The translations under genes were made by a program, and so were the position numbers. DNA of 64,000 nt. It comes from Aldehydirespirator sp965205155. Its GTDB lineage: Bacteria; Actinomycetota; Acidimicrobiia; Acidimicrobiales; Aldehydirespiratoraceae. The notes beneath the pieces were generated by a model. The model did no database searches, was not told the origin of the DNA, and was given only the letters and a program-made list of their open reading frames with translations. The stretch is taken from assembly GCA_965205155.1 (NCBI GenBank), contig OZ242033.1, positions 1,240,001 through 1,304,000 of the forward strand, in the 5' to 3' direction. Below, piece after piece: positions 16,761 to 25,557 of this stretch (its first letter is position 1; the number at the start of each line of letters is the position of its first letter).

Positions 16761-18389
16761 TCAGCGCCGGATGCGCATGAGCGGCCACGGGTCGGGCTCG
16801 TCGGCGATGTCCACCACCACCATCGATGGTCCGGGATGGGCCAGCGATCCTTCGAGCACTCGCGGCAGTTCGGAGGGACTGCCGGCTCGCTCGGTGCGCA
16901 CGCCGATACTCTCACCGAACATGACCCAGTCGGGATTGTGGAGCGTCGAGGCGATGGTCCGGTCCGGGCCGAAGCGCTGCCTCTGCAGGCGTTGGACGTT
17001 GCCGTAGGCGCCGTTGTCGAACAGCAGCACGGTGGTGTTGATGCCGTGCTGCACCGCGGTGGCCAGCTCCGTGGCGGTGAACAGCATCCCGCCGTCGCCG
17101 ACGATGGTGAGCTGGGCCCGGTCCGGCGCGGCAGCGGCGGCGCCGATGCCGTGGGCCACGCCCGCGCCGAGCGTCCCCGCCCCGCCAGTGGCCAGATACG
17201 TCCGGGGCCGGCGGTGCTCGTAGGCGATGTGGGCCACGAATGCGACCTGGGTGACGTCCTCGACGATGATCCCGTCGTCGGGCATCACCGACCGGATGGC
17301 GCGCAGATAGCCGAGTTGCGGTTCCAGATAGGCGATCCGGTCGCAGTGCTCGGCCCGCAGTTGGGCCATCTCGGAGGTGCGGTCGTCCCGGTGACGGTTA
17401 TGGCGGCCGAGGGCGTCCACCAACAGCCGGCACGCCTCGGCTGCGTCGCCGTGGACGCCCACGGTGCCGGTGCCGTACCGGTCGAGTTCGGCCGCGTCGA
17501 TGTTGATCTGCACGATCTGCTGTCCCGCCCGGACCCCCCACTCGATGTTCGGGAACTCCATCCGGGTGCCGATTCCCAGCACAACATCGGAGGTGGGCCA
17601 CAGGTCGCGCCCCATGGTGAGGTAGGCGTGCAGGCGGTGGCGCGAGTCGAGCACACCGAGCCCCATATGGCGAGCGAACACGGGCGCCTCCAGCATCTCG
17701 GCCAGCTCCCTCACCGGCTCGGAGGCGTCCTGAGCGCCGCCACCGACCATGATGAGCGGGCGATGGGCCTGCCCGAGGACGCGGGCGGCCTGCTCGATCT
17801 GGCCAACGTCAACCGGCGGCGTGGACACTCGGGGTGCCTCGATGACGCCATCGGCCGGCTGCTTCCAAACGTCGACCGGTACCTCCACCGCCACGGGACG
17901 GGGCACACCGGAGGTGAGCTCGTCGATGGCCTGCTGCCAGACGCCGACCGCGTCGATGCCGCTGCCGACGTAACCGGTGTGCTTGGTGATCTGGCGCAGA
18001 ACGGCAGCAGGGTCGGGCAGGTCGTGCAGGACTCCGGTGCTCCGGCCCCGGAGCTGTGCGGGGACGGCTCCGACGAGAGCCAACACCCTGGCGTTGCCCC
18101 AGTAGGCGCTTGTGAGGCCGGCCGCAGCGTTGAGCATGCCCGGGCCGGGCACCACGCACAGCACCGCCGGCCGGGCGGTGACCTGGGCCGCGCCCAGGGC
18201 CATGTAGGCCGCGCCCTGCTCGTGGCGGGTCGCTATCGGGCGGATGTCGCGGGCATCGGAGAGGGCGTCGAAGAAGTCGTCGTTCTGAACGCCGGGCAGG
18301 CAGAACAGCATGTCCACGCCCAGCGACCGGAGGGCCTCGACCGAGAGCCGGGCGACCGTGGTCGCTCCGGCCGTCCGGCTGCCGGTCAC
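16761..18389 (-). CDS. ThDP-dependent enzyme, acetolactate-synthase-like
   Basis: 542 aa, GTG start. Three-domain POX/ALS architecture: an N-terminal PYR domain with TRHEQGAAYMALGAAQ (catalytic glutamate) and VPGPGMLNAAAGL, a central Rossmann domain with HRPLIMVGGGAQ, and a C-terminal PP domain with GDGGMLFTATELATAVQ...N of the ThDP/Mg motif. No ACT-type small subunit lies nearby, so it is more likely a decarboxylase or carboligase of the benzoylformate or oxalyl-CoA type than a biosynthetic ALS. It is followed directly by livH and preceded by the FAH hydrolase, which suggests catabolism of an imported keto acid. Confidence 0.8.
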   Translation of the reverse strand: MTGSRTAGATTVARLSVEALRSLGVDMLFCLPGVQNDDFFDALSDARDIRPIATRHEQGAAYMALGAAQVTARPAVLCVVPGPGMLNAAAGLTSAYWGNARVLALVGAVPAQLRGRSTGVLHDLPDPAAVLRQITKHTGYVGSGIDAVGVWQQAIDELTSGVPRPVAVEVPVDVWKQPADGVIEAPRVSTPPVDVGQIEQAARVLGQAHRPLIMVGGGAQDASEPVRELAEMLEAPVFARHMGLGVLDSRHRLHAYLTMGRDLWPTSDVVLGIGTRMEFPNIEWGVRAGQQIVQINIDAAELDRYGTGTVGVHGDAAEACRLLVDALGRHNRHRDDRTSEMAQLRAEHCDRIAYLEPQLGYLRAIRSVMPDDGIIVEDVTQVAFVAHIAYEHRRPRTYLATGGAGTLGAGVAHGIGAAAAAPDRAQLTIVGDGGMLFTATELATAVQHGINTTVLLFDNGAYGNVQRLQRQRFGPDRTIASTLHNPDWVMFGESIGVRTERAGSPSELPRVLEGSLAHPGPSMVVVDIADEPDPWPLMRIRR

Positions 18390-18432
18390 AACTGCCGCAG
18401 CCGGCGGGGCTCTGGCAGGGTCGGTGGGCCTG

Positions 18433-19269
18433 TCAGCCGACTACGCAGGGGTTGACCATCTCGCCTATGCCCTCGATGGCGGTGCGCACGACCATGCCGG
18501 GCGCGAGCCATTGCTGGGGGTCGCGGGCCATCCCCACGCCGCCGGGCGTGCCGGTGGCGATGATGTCGCCCGGGTCAAGGGTCATGATCGTGCTCAGGTC
18601 GGCCACGAGCTCCGCCGGGCCGAACACCAGTTGATCGGTGTTGGACGACTGCTTGGTGATTCCGTCGACGGTGCAGCTCACCCGCAATCCCCGGCCGTCT
18701 CCGATCTCATCCGCGGTGACCAGCGCGGGGCCGACCGGTGTCGAGCCCTCGAAGGTCTTCCCCGCCAGGAACTGCGTGGTCCGTGTCTGCCAGTCCCGGA
18801 TCGACACGTCGTTGAGCACCGTGAACCCGGCGATGGCTGCCAGGGCCTCGTCGGCCCCTGCGTTGCGCACCTGCCGGCCGATGACTACCGCCAGTTCGAC
18901 CTCCCAGTCGGCATTGGTCGACACTTCGGGCGGAGGGAGCCGGATCGGGTCGTTGGGCCCGGTCAGTGCCCGGCGGTACTTGGCGAAGTAGATGGGTGCC
19001 GCCGGCAGCGGGCTGTTGGTCTCGGCGGCGTGGTCGCGGTAGTTCAGCCCGACGCAGACGATCTTGTCGGGCCCGGGCACCACCGGAGCGAGGTCCGCGC
19101 CGTCCAGCGCCAGCATGCCGTCGCCCTCGGTGACGGCCACACTGCCCGACGTGACCGGCCCGGCCTCCAAGACCGCCCGCACGTCGGGCGCGTCGAGCAG
19201 CACTATCTCGTCACCGGACACTCTGCCGGCACGGGTGGCTCCATCGATCCGGACGGTCACGAGTCGCAT
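18433..19269 (-). CDS. fumarylacetoacetate hydrolase (FAH) family protein
   Basis: 278 aa. FAH core motifs: KIVCVGLNYRDHAAET, the metal-binding acidic cluster around NADWEVELAVVIG (WExEL), and IIATGTPGGVGMAR. It hydrolyses C-C bonds of beta-diketo acids or performs hydratase/decarboxylase steps of aromatic catabolism, metal dependent, in the cytoplasm. It is upstream on the same strand as the ThDP enzyme (43-base gap), consistent with one degradative unit. The exact substrate is unknown. Confidence 0.88.
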   Translation of the reverse strand: MRLVTVRIDGATRAGRVSGDEIVLLDAPDVRAVLEAGPVTSGSVAVTEGDGMLALDGADLAPVVPGPDKIVCVGLNYRDHAAETNSPLPAAPIYFAKYRRALTGPNDPIRLPPPEVSTNADWEVELAVVIGRQVRNAGADEALAAIAGFTVLNDVSIRDWQTRTTQFLAGKTFEGSTPVGPALVTADEIGDGRGLRVSCTVDGITKQSSNTDQLVFGPAELVADLSTIMTLDPGDIIATGTPGGVGMARDPQQWLAPGMVVRTAIEGIGEMVNPCVVG

Positions 19270-19375
19270 GGGGGTTCTCCGGGTTGTGTGGGGAATCGGC
19301 TAGTTGTACGGGCGCAGCAAAGCGCCAGACTACCAGCGTGCTAGCGGGCGCCCGGGACCGGAACACAGTTCGGCG

Positions 19376-20164
19376 ATGAGCCAGTTCGACGAGGAGACGG
19401 CGGTGGTGCCCGTCGGCGACGGCCTTTGGGCAACGCGCCTGTCGGCCGGCTGGAACATCGCCGACAACAGCAACGGCGGCTACGCACTCACCTCGGTGCT
19501 GAGAGCCATGCGCTCGCTCGTCCCCCACCCCGATCCGATCTCGGTCACCACCCACTTCCTTCGCCCGGCCAAGGGCGACACCGACGCCGAGGTCAGGGCG
19601 TCGGTGGTCCGGAGCGGCCGCACGGTCAGCACGCTGCGGGGCTCACTGTGGCAGGAGGGCAGGCAGCGCCTGGAGGTGCTGGCCGCGTTCTCGGACCTGG
19701 CCACGGGTGGCGGCGGCCCGGAGATAACCCAGGCGCCGCCACCGGTCCCGCCGGTGGAGGAATGCGTCCATCGAGGCAGTCTCGAACAGGGCGTGGAACT
19801 GCCCATCCTCTCCCGGGTGGACGTGCACATCCACCCCGACCACGCTCCCGCGGGCGGCAGCGATCGGGCCCTGATCGACGGCTGGATCCGCTTCAACGAC
19901 GGCTCGGCGCCGTCCACCATGGCGCTGCCGTTCTTCGCGGACGCTCTGCCGCCTTCGCTGTACCCCCTGCTCGGCTTCATCGGCTGGGTGCCGACCATCG
20001 AGTTGACCGTTCACGCCCGCAGAATCCCCGCGCCCGGGTGGCTCCAGGTCCGCCAGGAGAGCCATGACCTTCACGATGGCCGGATGATCGAGTCGGGCTC
20101 GCTGTGGGACTCAACCGGGGCGCTGGTCGCCACTTCCCGCCAGATCGGCCTCCTGCTGACCTGA
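19376..20164 (+). CDS. TesB-like acyl-CoA thioesterase family protein
   Basis: 262 aa from the ATG at 19376; the open frame extends upstream without motifs. Double hot-dog type: NSNGGYALTSVLRAM, PISVTTHFLRPAKGDTDAEV and RTVSTLRGSLWQ in the first half, and a second hot-dog with SVTA-like strands and LDG-like IDGWIRFNDG. Members release CoA from acyl-CoAs. It is divergent from the FAH gene and convergent with the secreted orphan downstream. Substrate length is not deducible. Confidence 0.75.
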   Translation: MSQFDEETAVVPVGDGLWATRLSAGWNIADNSNGGYALTSVLRAMRSLVPHPDPISVTTHFLRPAKGDTDAEVRASVVRSGRTVSTLRGSLWQEGRQRLEVLAAFSDLATGGGGPEITQAPPPVPPVEECVHRGSLEQGVELPILSRVDVHIHPDHAPAGGSDRALIDGWIRFNDGSAPSTMALPFFADALPPSLYPLLGFIGWVPTIELTVHARRIPAPGWLQVRQESHDLHDGRMIESGSLWDSTGALVATSRQIGLLLT

Positions 20165-20252
20165 GAACACGAGCGGGCAGGTGATACCGCCTCGCGGTGC
20201 AGCGGTGCCACGCCCGCTCTTGTTCGCTGCGCTCACGGGCCGCTCGGGCCAC
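20165..20252. repeat. inverted repeat plus single copy of dispersed 40-mer
   Basis: Arms GAACACGAGCGGGC (20165-20178) and GCCCGCTCTTGTTC (20212-20225) pair at 13 of 14 positions between two convergent genes, so it may act as a bidirectional terminator without a U-tract. The right arm begins a 40-base element (20213-20252) nearly identical to the unit of the tandem array at 24317-24448. Confidence 0.5.
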
Positions 20253-20287
20253 GGCCTCGCTCCGCTCGGCCTCTGAGCCCGCGGTCG

Positions 20288-21499
20288 CTACTGGTAGATG
20301 ATCACGTCGGGCACCGGGTCTATCGCCAGGACGTCCTCGGGGCTTATCAGTGGATTGTCCTGGTCGAAGAACAGCTTGAAGGCCGGACGTTGCGAGGGTT
20401 CGGTGATGGCGTAGAGCCCGTAGCCGTAGAGCTTGGCGCGGGGGCTCCCGATGCCGTCCATGTCGATCGACAGCTCGACGCCGGGCTGTGTCACGATGAC
20501 CTCGCGGTCGTGCAGCATGCGGTCGGCGAACTGGTGCACCATCAGGATCTTGGGCGGCAGCCCCTCCCTCGCCACGAGCTGTGAGAGGTAGAGCAGGACC
20601 TCGTTCACCTGCTCGCCGGTTATCCCGCCGATGGCCCGCCCGGGACGGACCCCCAGTGGCTCGGTCGCGAACTCGGGGTCCAGAGCCATGTGGACGAATG
20701 GCTCCCGGAGGAACTCCTCGAGCAGCTTCACCTCGGCGAGTGGATCGCTCCAGCCGATCTGGTTGTCGATGAAGAGGAGCATTCCGTGCTCCCGGGCCGC
20801 CTCGACGTACTCGGCGATGCGGTCGTCGGGGAGGCGGTAGAGCCAGGTTCCGTCCGATGTCGGATTCGCCTGGGCGACGCCGGTGATGAGGTGGTAAGCC
20901 CCGATGGCGCCGCGCGGTCCGTTCAGTTGGTCATAGCGTTCTGTCCATTCGGTAATCTCGCCGGCCACCTGTGCGGGCGTTCCATGGCCGAGCACCCCCA
21001 TGGAACGGACCCCGGGATGGCCGTAGAACGCGACTATCTGGGGCCATTCCGGGATGATCGTCACCGGCGACGAAAAGGTCCAGAAACCGGGCTGCCTGCT
21101 GGCATAAAGCAGGTGGCGCAGCGGCAGCTGGCGCTCGCCCCAGCCATCGTCAGCGTCGCGGACCTTCAGCGCCACGCTGACGACCCCGTCCGCGAGCCGC
21201 CGTGCTACGACGCGGACCACGGCTCCCTCGAGGGCGAAGGGAGAGGTCGTCAGCCAACGGGAATGTTCGCGGCCGGCGGGCATCAGGCGCTTGGGCGGCA
21301 GCAGGATCTCCCCCCATTCGCCGCCGGAGAGCACCTGGAGGCCGACCTCGACGCGTCCGTCGGAGAGCCACTTTGCGGCGACGCGTGTCTCGATTGCTCC
21401 CAGCTGCACTGCTTCTTGGGCCGCGGCCGCGGCGCTGCCCGACACCAGCGTGACGGAGACCGCCAGCGCGGCCGCCGCGGCGAGAGCCCGTCTTCTCAC
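20288..21499 (-). CDS. secreted protein of unknown function, TIM-barrel-like C-terminal part
   Basis: 403 aa. The GTG at 21499 overlaps the binding-protein stop by 4 nt. A clear Sec signal peptide (MRRRALAAAAALAVSV, Ala-rich cleavage region near residue 27) is followed by two short beta repeats of the form 'VAAKWLSDGRVEVGLQV' and 'VARRLADGVVSVALKV'. The C-terminal 250 residues alternate strands and helices with acidic residues at strand ends: QIVAFYGHPG, MLLFIDNQIG, FVHMALDPEFA and VELSIDMDGIG. That pattern suggests a glycosidase-like TIM barrel, but I cannot assign a family. Coupling to the livK-like gene suggests a shared extracellular substrate. Confidence 0.6.
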   Translation of the reverse strand: MRRRALAAAAALAVSVTLVSGSAAAAAQEAVQLGAIETRVAAKWLSDGRVEVGLQVLSGGEWGEILLPPKRLMPAGREHSRWLTTSPFALEGAVVRVVARRLADGVVSVALKVRDADDGWGERQLPLRHLLYASRQPGFWTFSSPVTIIPEWPQIVAFYGHPGVRSMGVLGHGTPAQVAGEITEWTERYDQLNGPRGAIGAYHLITGVAQANPTSDGTWLYRLPDDRIAEYVEAAREHGMLLFIDNQIGWSDPLAEVKLLEEFLREPFVHMALDPEFATEPLGVRPGRAIGGITGEQVNEVLLYLSQLVAREGLPPKILMVHQFADRMLHDREVIVTQPGVELSIDMDGIGSPRAKLYGYGLYAITEPSQRPAFKLFFDQDNPLISPEDVLAIDPVPDVIIYQ

Positions 21500-22803
21500 G
21501 CTGGGGCAAACTCGAAGACGATGTTGGCCAGGCTGGCCTCGATGTCGTCGGGGTCGAGGTGGTGGATGACGGTGGTCTTCTGGGAGCCGCAATCCCCGAA
21601 GCTGTCGCAGTTGATCGTGCCGATGATGCCGCCGTACCCGCTCACCGAGTTCAGGTAGTCCCTGACGCCTGACCGGTCGATGACCAGAGTGCCGTCCTCT
21701 ACTGCGGACGAGGCCGCAATGGCTTCGAGCAGCAGGGTGGTGGCGTCGTAGGAGTGGGCCCAGTACGGCGCGGAGGGTGGCTCGCCGTAGGTCTGTTCGT
21801 AGGCGTCCAGCAGGCTGTCGGAGGTCTTGCCCGTGCTCTGGTTGGACGTGGCCCCGAATCGCAGGTCCGGCCCCGAGAAATAGACGCCGGCCGACTGCGG
21901 CAGCGACATGAAGCCGTCGTTGAGCAGGGCCGCGTCGGTGAGCAGGATCGTCTCCTCGAGCCCCGACACTCCGGGCGCCTGATCGGTCAGGAAGTCGCCC
22001 GCGGGCTGGAAGATGGGGAAGAACAGCGCTTCGGGGTTGCCGGTCGCGATCTCGGTCAGCACCGGCACCATGTCGGTGTCCTCCTTGTTGATGGCCGAGA
22101 ACCCGGTGACGGTGCCCCCCAGCCGCTCGAAGCTGTCGGCGAAGGCTTGGGCAATCGACCGGGAGTAGGGGTCACCGTCGTGGATCGCCGCCGCTGAGGC
22201 CAGGCCCAGCTCCTCATGCGCGAATCGGGCCATGGCCTCGCCCACGTACAGGCCGTTGTTGGAGGTTCGGTAGTAGCCGACGCTGTGGTTGAGGCCGGGA
22301 TTGCCGGCCAGGTCCGATGTGAGGGTCGGCGACGTGTTGGAAGGGGCGATGAGCACCATCCCGGCGGCGGTGATGAGGGGTGAGGCGGCGACGGCCGCGG
22401 TGGAGCACGACGGCCCGATCACACCGATCACGTCCTCGTCGGCCACGATGGTCTGGGCCGCGGCCTGGGCGCCGTCGGAAGAGCACAGGTCGTCGTAGCG
22501 GGTTCCGAGGTCGATGTCGAAGCCGTGGATCGGGCCGAAGTCGGCTACGGCCAGTTCCACGCCTCGCTGGTTGGGAATGCCGAGGTAGGCCACGTCGCCG
22601 GTGATGGTGTTGAGGGAACGGATCTGGACCGCGTCATCTGGGTCCACTACCACGGTGCCCAGTGAGCCGTCGCCGAGGATGTCGGGCTCGGGCGCGCCGC
22701 CGGTGTCCTCGGCTCCGCTGCAGGCCGCAGCCACCAGCACTGCGACGAGCGCTGCCCCCAGAATTGTCGCCATGGTCCCGGAACGACCCGCCAGCCGGTT
22801 CAT
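21496..22803 (-). CDS. periplasmic-binding lipoprotein of Liv type (LivK-like)
   Basis: 435 aa. N-terminal lipoprotein signal with lipobox VAAAC near residues 24-28, then the type I periplasmic-binding fold: IRSLNTITGDVAYLGIPNQRGVELAV, VIGVIGPSCSTAAVAASPLI, NNGLYVGEAMARFA, and PYWAHSYDATTLLLEAIAAS. It captures a small amino-acid-like or amide ligand outside the cell for the LivHMGF permease. That permease lies 4.8 kb away on the same strand, separated by three metabolic genes. It overlaps the following secreted orphan by 4 nt. Confidence 0.88.
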   Translation of the reverse strand: MNRLAGRSGTMATILGAALVAVLVAAACSGAEDTGGAPEPDILGDGSLGTVVVDPDDAVQIRSLNTITGDVAYLGIPNQRGVELAVADFGPIHGFDIDLGTRYDDLCSSDGAQAAAQTIVADEDVIGVIGPSCSTAAVAASPLITAAGMVLIAPSNTSPTLTSDLAGNPGLNHSVGYYRTSNNGLYVGEAMARFAHEELGLASAAAIHDGDPYSRSIAQAFADSFERLGGTVTGFSAINKEDTDMVPVLTEIATGNPEALFFPIFQPAGDFLTDQAPGVSGLEETILLTDAALLNDGFMSLPQSAGVYFSGPDLRFGATSNQSTGKTSDSLLDAYEQTYGEPPSAPYWAHSYDATTLLLEAIAASSAVEDGTLVIDRSGVRDYLNSVSGYGGIIGTINCDSFGDCGSQKTTVIHHLDPDDIEASLANIVFEFAPA

Positions 22804-22839
22804 CCCGCCATTATCCCCGCTACGCGTTCCGGGGAGTGT

Positions 22840-24306
22840 TCAATCGCGAAACAGGTCGGCGTATCGGGCCCGCAATTCGGCCTTGAGGACCTTGCCCATG
22901 GCATTGCGGGGCAGCTCATCCACGATGATGTAGCGCTTGGGGTGCTTGAACCGGGCCAGGTTGCCGAGGGTGCCGGCCAGGTTGCCGAGGGTGCCGGCCA
23001 GGTCCGACGTCTGCTCTTCGGGGTCACCGCCGACGTCGTGCTCCGCGACCACGAAGGCCGCGGCTGCTTCGCCGAGGTCGGGATGCTCCAGGCCCACGAC
23101 TGCCGACTCGATCACGGCCGGGTGGGCGTCGAGAGCCTGCTCGATCTCGACCGGGTAGATGTTCACGCCTGCGGAGATGATCATGTCGCCGGCCCGGCCC
23201 TCCAGCGTCAGGCGGCCCTGGTCGTCGAGGCGGCCGATGTCGCCGGTGACGAACCAGCCGTCCTCAGTGCGGGACTCGGCGGTCGCGTCGGGCCGGCGCC
23301 AGTAGCCCGGGCCCACATTGGGACCCCGCACCTGGACCATCCCTGCCTGTCCCGCCGGCGCGCATCCGTCATCGCCCCACACCCGCACTTCGATGCCCGG
23401 CAGGGCGAGACCCACGGTGCCCGCCACCCGGCGCCCGTCGTAGGGGTTCGAGGTGATCATCAGCGTCTCGCTCATCCCGTAGCGCTCCAGAACCTCGCAG
23501 CCGGTGCTGTCGGCCACCGAGCGGTGCAGAGCCGCGGTCATCGGCGCCGACCCCGATACGAGGAGCCGGACGCCGCGGCAGGCCGCGGCGTCGAACCCGC
23601 CGGTTGCCAGCAACCGGTGGTAGTGGGTGGGCACCCCCATCATCACGGTGGCTGTGGGCAGATCGGCGAGCACCGGCGCAGCCTCGAAGCGCTCCAGGAA
23701 GATCACCTCGCAGGCGCTGAGCATGGCGGTGTGCAGCGCCACCATGAGTCCATGCACATGGAAGATGGGCAGGGCGTGCAGCAGCACATCGGTGGGCCGG
23801 AACGCCCAGGCCTCGTTGAGTGTCAGCGCGTTGCTGGCCATGTTGCCGTGGGTGAGCATGGCCCCCTTGGGCCGGCCGGTGGTGCCCGATGTGTAGACGA
23901 GGGCCGCGAGGTCGTCGTCCCGGCGATCGGCGAATCCGGCCAGCGGCTGAGCTCGCTCCAGCCCCGCGGTCAAGGCGGGGGCGTCCCGTACCACCGCGGC
24001 GGGCTCGGCGTCCGACACGAACCAGTCGACTTCGGTCTCGGTGTAGGCCGTGTTGAGCGGCACATACACCGCGCCCAGGCGCAACACTCCGAGGTAGAGG
24101 GCTACGGCGTCGGTCGACTTGGGGAGCTGCGCCACCACCCGGTCGCCGAGCGCCACTCCTTGCGACTCCAGCCATCCGGCGGCCCGAGCCGACCGCTCAT
24201 CCATATCGCCGTAGGTGAGCGCGCCAGAGCCGGGCACTCGCAGGAACGGGCGGTCAAGCGCCGGCTCGAGCCTCCGTCTCAGCAGCCCGAAGAAGCCGTC
24301 CTCCAC
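22840..24306 (-). CDS. AMP-forming acyl-CoA synthetase, MatB (malonyl-CoA synthetase)-like
   Basis: 488 aa, GTG start. ANL superfamily motifs: YTSGTTGRPKGAMLTHGN (A3), the MatB-like stretch ALPIFHVHGLMVALHTAM, RYGMSETLMI (A5), DGWFVTGDIG (A7), RAGDMIISAGVNIYPVEIE (A8) and LPRNAMGKVLK with the catalytic Lys (A10). The absence of a long N-terminal tail and the IFHVHGL context favour malonate or methylmalonate as substrate, but other short acids are possible. Within the C-terminal subdomain a 21-bp tandem repeat duplicates a seven-residue segment. Confidence 0.8.
   Translation of the reverse strand: MEDGFFGLLRRRLEPALDRPFLRVPGSGALTYGDMDERSARAAGWLESQGVALGDRVVAQLPKSTDAVALYLGVLRLGAVYVPLNTAYTETEVDWFVSDAEPAAVVRDAPALTAGLERAQPLAGFADRRDDDLAALVYTSGTTGRPKGAMLTHGNMASNALTLNEAWAFRPTDVLLHALPIFHVHGLMVALHTAMLSACEVIFLERFEAAPVLADLPTATVMMGVPTHYHRLLATGGFDAAACRGVRLLVSGSAPMTAALHRSVADSTGCEVLERYGMSETLMITSNPYDGRRVAGTVGLALPGIEVRVWGDDGCAPAGQAGMVQVRGPNVGPGYWRRPDATAESRTEDGWFVTGDIGRLDDQGRLTLEGRAGDMIISAGVNIYPVEIEQALDAHPAVIESAVVGLEHPDLGEAAAAFVVAEHDVGGDPEEQTSDLAGTLGNLAGTLGNLARFKHPKRYIIVDELPRNAMGKVLKAELRARYADLFRD
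22954..23003. repeat. 21-bp in-frame tandem repeat inside the MatB-like gene
   Basis: Two exact copies of a 21-base unit (22954-22974 and 22975-22995) plus eight bases of a third. On the coding strand this gives a doubled LAGTLGN block in a surface loop of the C-terminal subdomain, leaving the frame intact. It looks like a recent slippage event. Confidence 0.8.
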
Positions 24307-24316
24307 GCTAAGGGCT

Positions 24317-24448
24317 CCCGCTCCTGTTCGCTGCGCTCACGGGCCGCTCGGGCCACGTTGCCCGCTCCTGTTCGCTTCGCTCACGGGCCGCTCGGGCCAC
24401 GTTCCCCGCTCCTGTTCGCTGCGCTCACGGGCCGCTCGGGCCCGGGGC
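24317..24448. repeat. three 44-bp tandem repeats in a divergent promoter region
   Basis: The unit begins CCCGCTCCTGTTCGCTGCGC and recurs at 24317, 24361 and 24405 with a 44-base period. Copies 1 and 2 differ at one or two bases; copy 3 diverges in its last few bases. It lies between the divergent MatB-like and aroK genes. A close single copy occurs at 20213-20252. There are no unique spacers, so it is not a CRISPR array. Function is unknown; such elements may be mobile intergenic repeats. Confidence 0.85.
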
Positions 24449-24540
24449 CTCGCTCGGCGCCTTGTCAGGATCCTCATAACTGCTCCCTATCGCTCGGCCT
24501 CTGAGAGTGTGCCTCTTCGGCGGCACCTAACCTCTCTTGG

Positions 24541-25053
24541 ATGGGGCACGATGGGATCCGGAACGTTGTCCTGACCGGGTTCATGGGAACCGGGAAGACG
24601 ACGGTGGGCCGGATCCTGGCCGACCGCCTCGGCTACGGCTTCGTCGACACCGACGAGGTGATCGAGTCGCGAGCCGGGCCGATACCGGAGATATTCGAGC
24701 GATCCGGCGAGCCGGGCTTCCGCGAGCTGGAACGCTCCGTGGCCCGCGAGCTGGCCGGTCGCACCGGCATGGTGGTCTCCACCGGGGGGCGGATGATGCT
24801 CGACCCCGAATGCGCAGCCTGCCTGGAGTCCGAGGCCGATGTCGTCTGCCTCACCGCCGGCACCGACACCATCATCGAGCGGATCGGCGACACCGCGCAG
24901 AGGCCGCTCCTGGCTGGGCCGGACGCCTCCGAGCGGGTGCGGGAGCTCCTGGACGAGCGGGCCGAGGGCTACGGCCGCTTCGCTTCGGTGGACACCGAGG
25001 GCCGCAGCGTCGAAGAGGTGGCTGACGCGGTTATGTCGCTGCTCGGGCTATAA
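24541..25053 (+). CDS. aroK: shikimate kinase
   Basis: 170 aa. P-loop GFMGTGKTTVG (13-23), shikimate-binding DTDEVIE and SGEPGFRELE, and the VVSTGG loop are diagnostic. It phosphorylates shikimate at the 3-hydroxyl with ATP (fifth step of the chorismate pathway) in the cytoplasm. The stop lies 7 bases before aroQ. The ATG is near the expected N-terminus with no alternative upstream. The usual partners aroB and aroC are not in this window. Confidence 0.9.
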   Translation: MGHDGIRNVVLTGFMGTGKTTVGRILADRLGYGFVDTDEVIESRAGPIPEIFERSGEPGFRELERSVARELAGRTGMVVSTGGRMMLDPECAACLESEADVVCLTAGTDTIIERIGDTAQRPLLAGPDASERVRELLDERAEGYGRFASVDTEGRSVEEVADAVMSLLGL

Positions 25054-25060
25054 CTGCCCT

Positions 25061-25513
25061 ATGGCGCTAACGATCCTGGTAGTCAACGGTCCCAACCTCA
25101 ACCTGCTCGGCACGCGGGAGACCGACATCTACGGTCATACCACGCTCGACGAGCTGATGGCCGATGCCGCCGCCCACGGGGAGTCGAGAGGCGCAACCGT
25201 GCGCCATGTGCAGTCCAACGTCGAGGGCGACCTGGTGGCGGCCATCCAGGCCGCCGCGGCCGGCGGGGAGGGCGCGGCCGACGGCGTGGTGCTCAACGCG
25301 GGCGCCCTGACCCACTACTCGATAGCGCTGCGCGACGCCATCGCCGCGGTCGACGTGCCCGTGGTGGAGACCCACCTGTCCAACGTGTACGCCCGCGAGG
25401 ACTTCCGACACACCTCGGCTGTCGCTGCGGTCTGCGTGGGGGTCATCACCGGCTTCGGCTCCACGAGCTACCGGCTGGCGGTGGACGCCCTGATCGACCT
25501 GCTGAGCGACTGA
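25061..25513 (+). CDS. aroQ: type II 3-dehydroquinate dehydratase
   Basis: 150 aa, normal length. Motifs: VVNGPNLNLLGTRE (with the substrate-binding Asn), the YGHTTLDEL loop, RHVQSNVEGDLVAAIQAA, LNAGALTHYSIALRDAI and ETHLSNVYAREDFRHTS with the catalytic His. The catalytic Tyr of the lid loop is present in DIYGHT. It dehydrates 3-dehydroquinate to 3-dehydroshikimate. Operon with aroK, as is common in actinobacteria. Confidence 0.95.
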   Translation: MALTILVVNGPNLNLLGTRETDIYGHTTLDELMADAAAHGESRGATVRHVQSNVEGDLVAAIQAAAAGGEGAADGVVLNAGALTHYSIALRDAIAAVDVPVVETHLSNVYAREDFRHTSAVAAVCVGVITGFGSTSYRLAVDALIDLLSD

Positions 25514-25557
25514 CCGCCGGGACGAAGTGGTCGGGTTCCCGGCTCGCTGAGGCCGCC

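Noticed and set aside
24317..24448. Possible CRISPR array
   Set aside because: The three 44-base units are contiguous with no unique spacers, and no cas genes are present.
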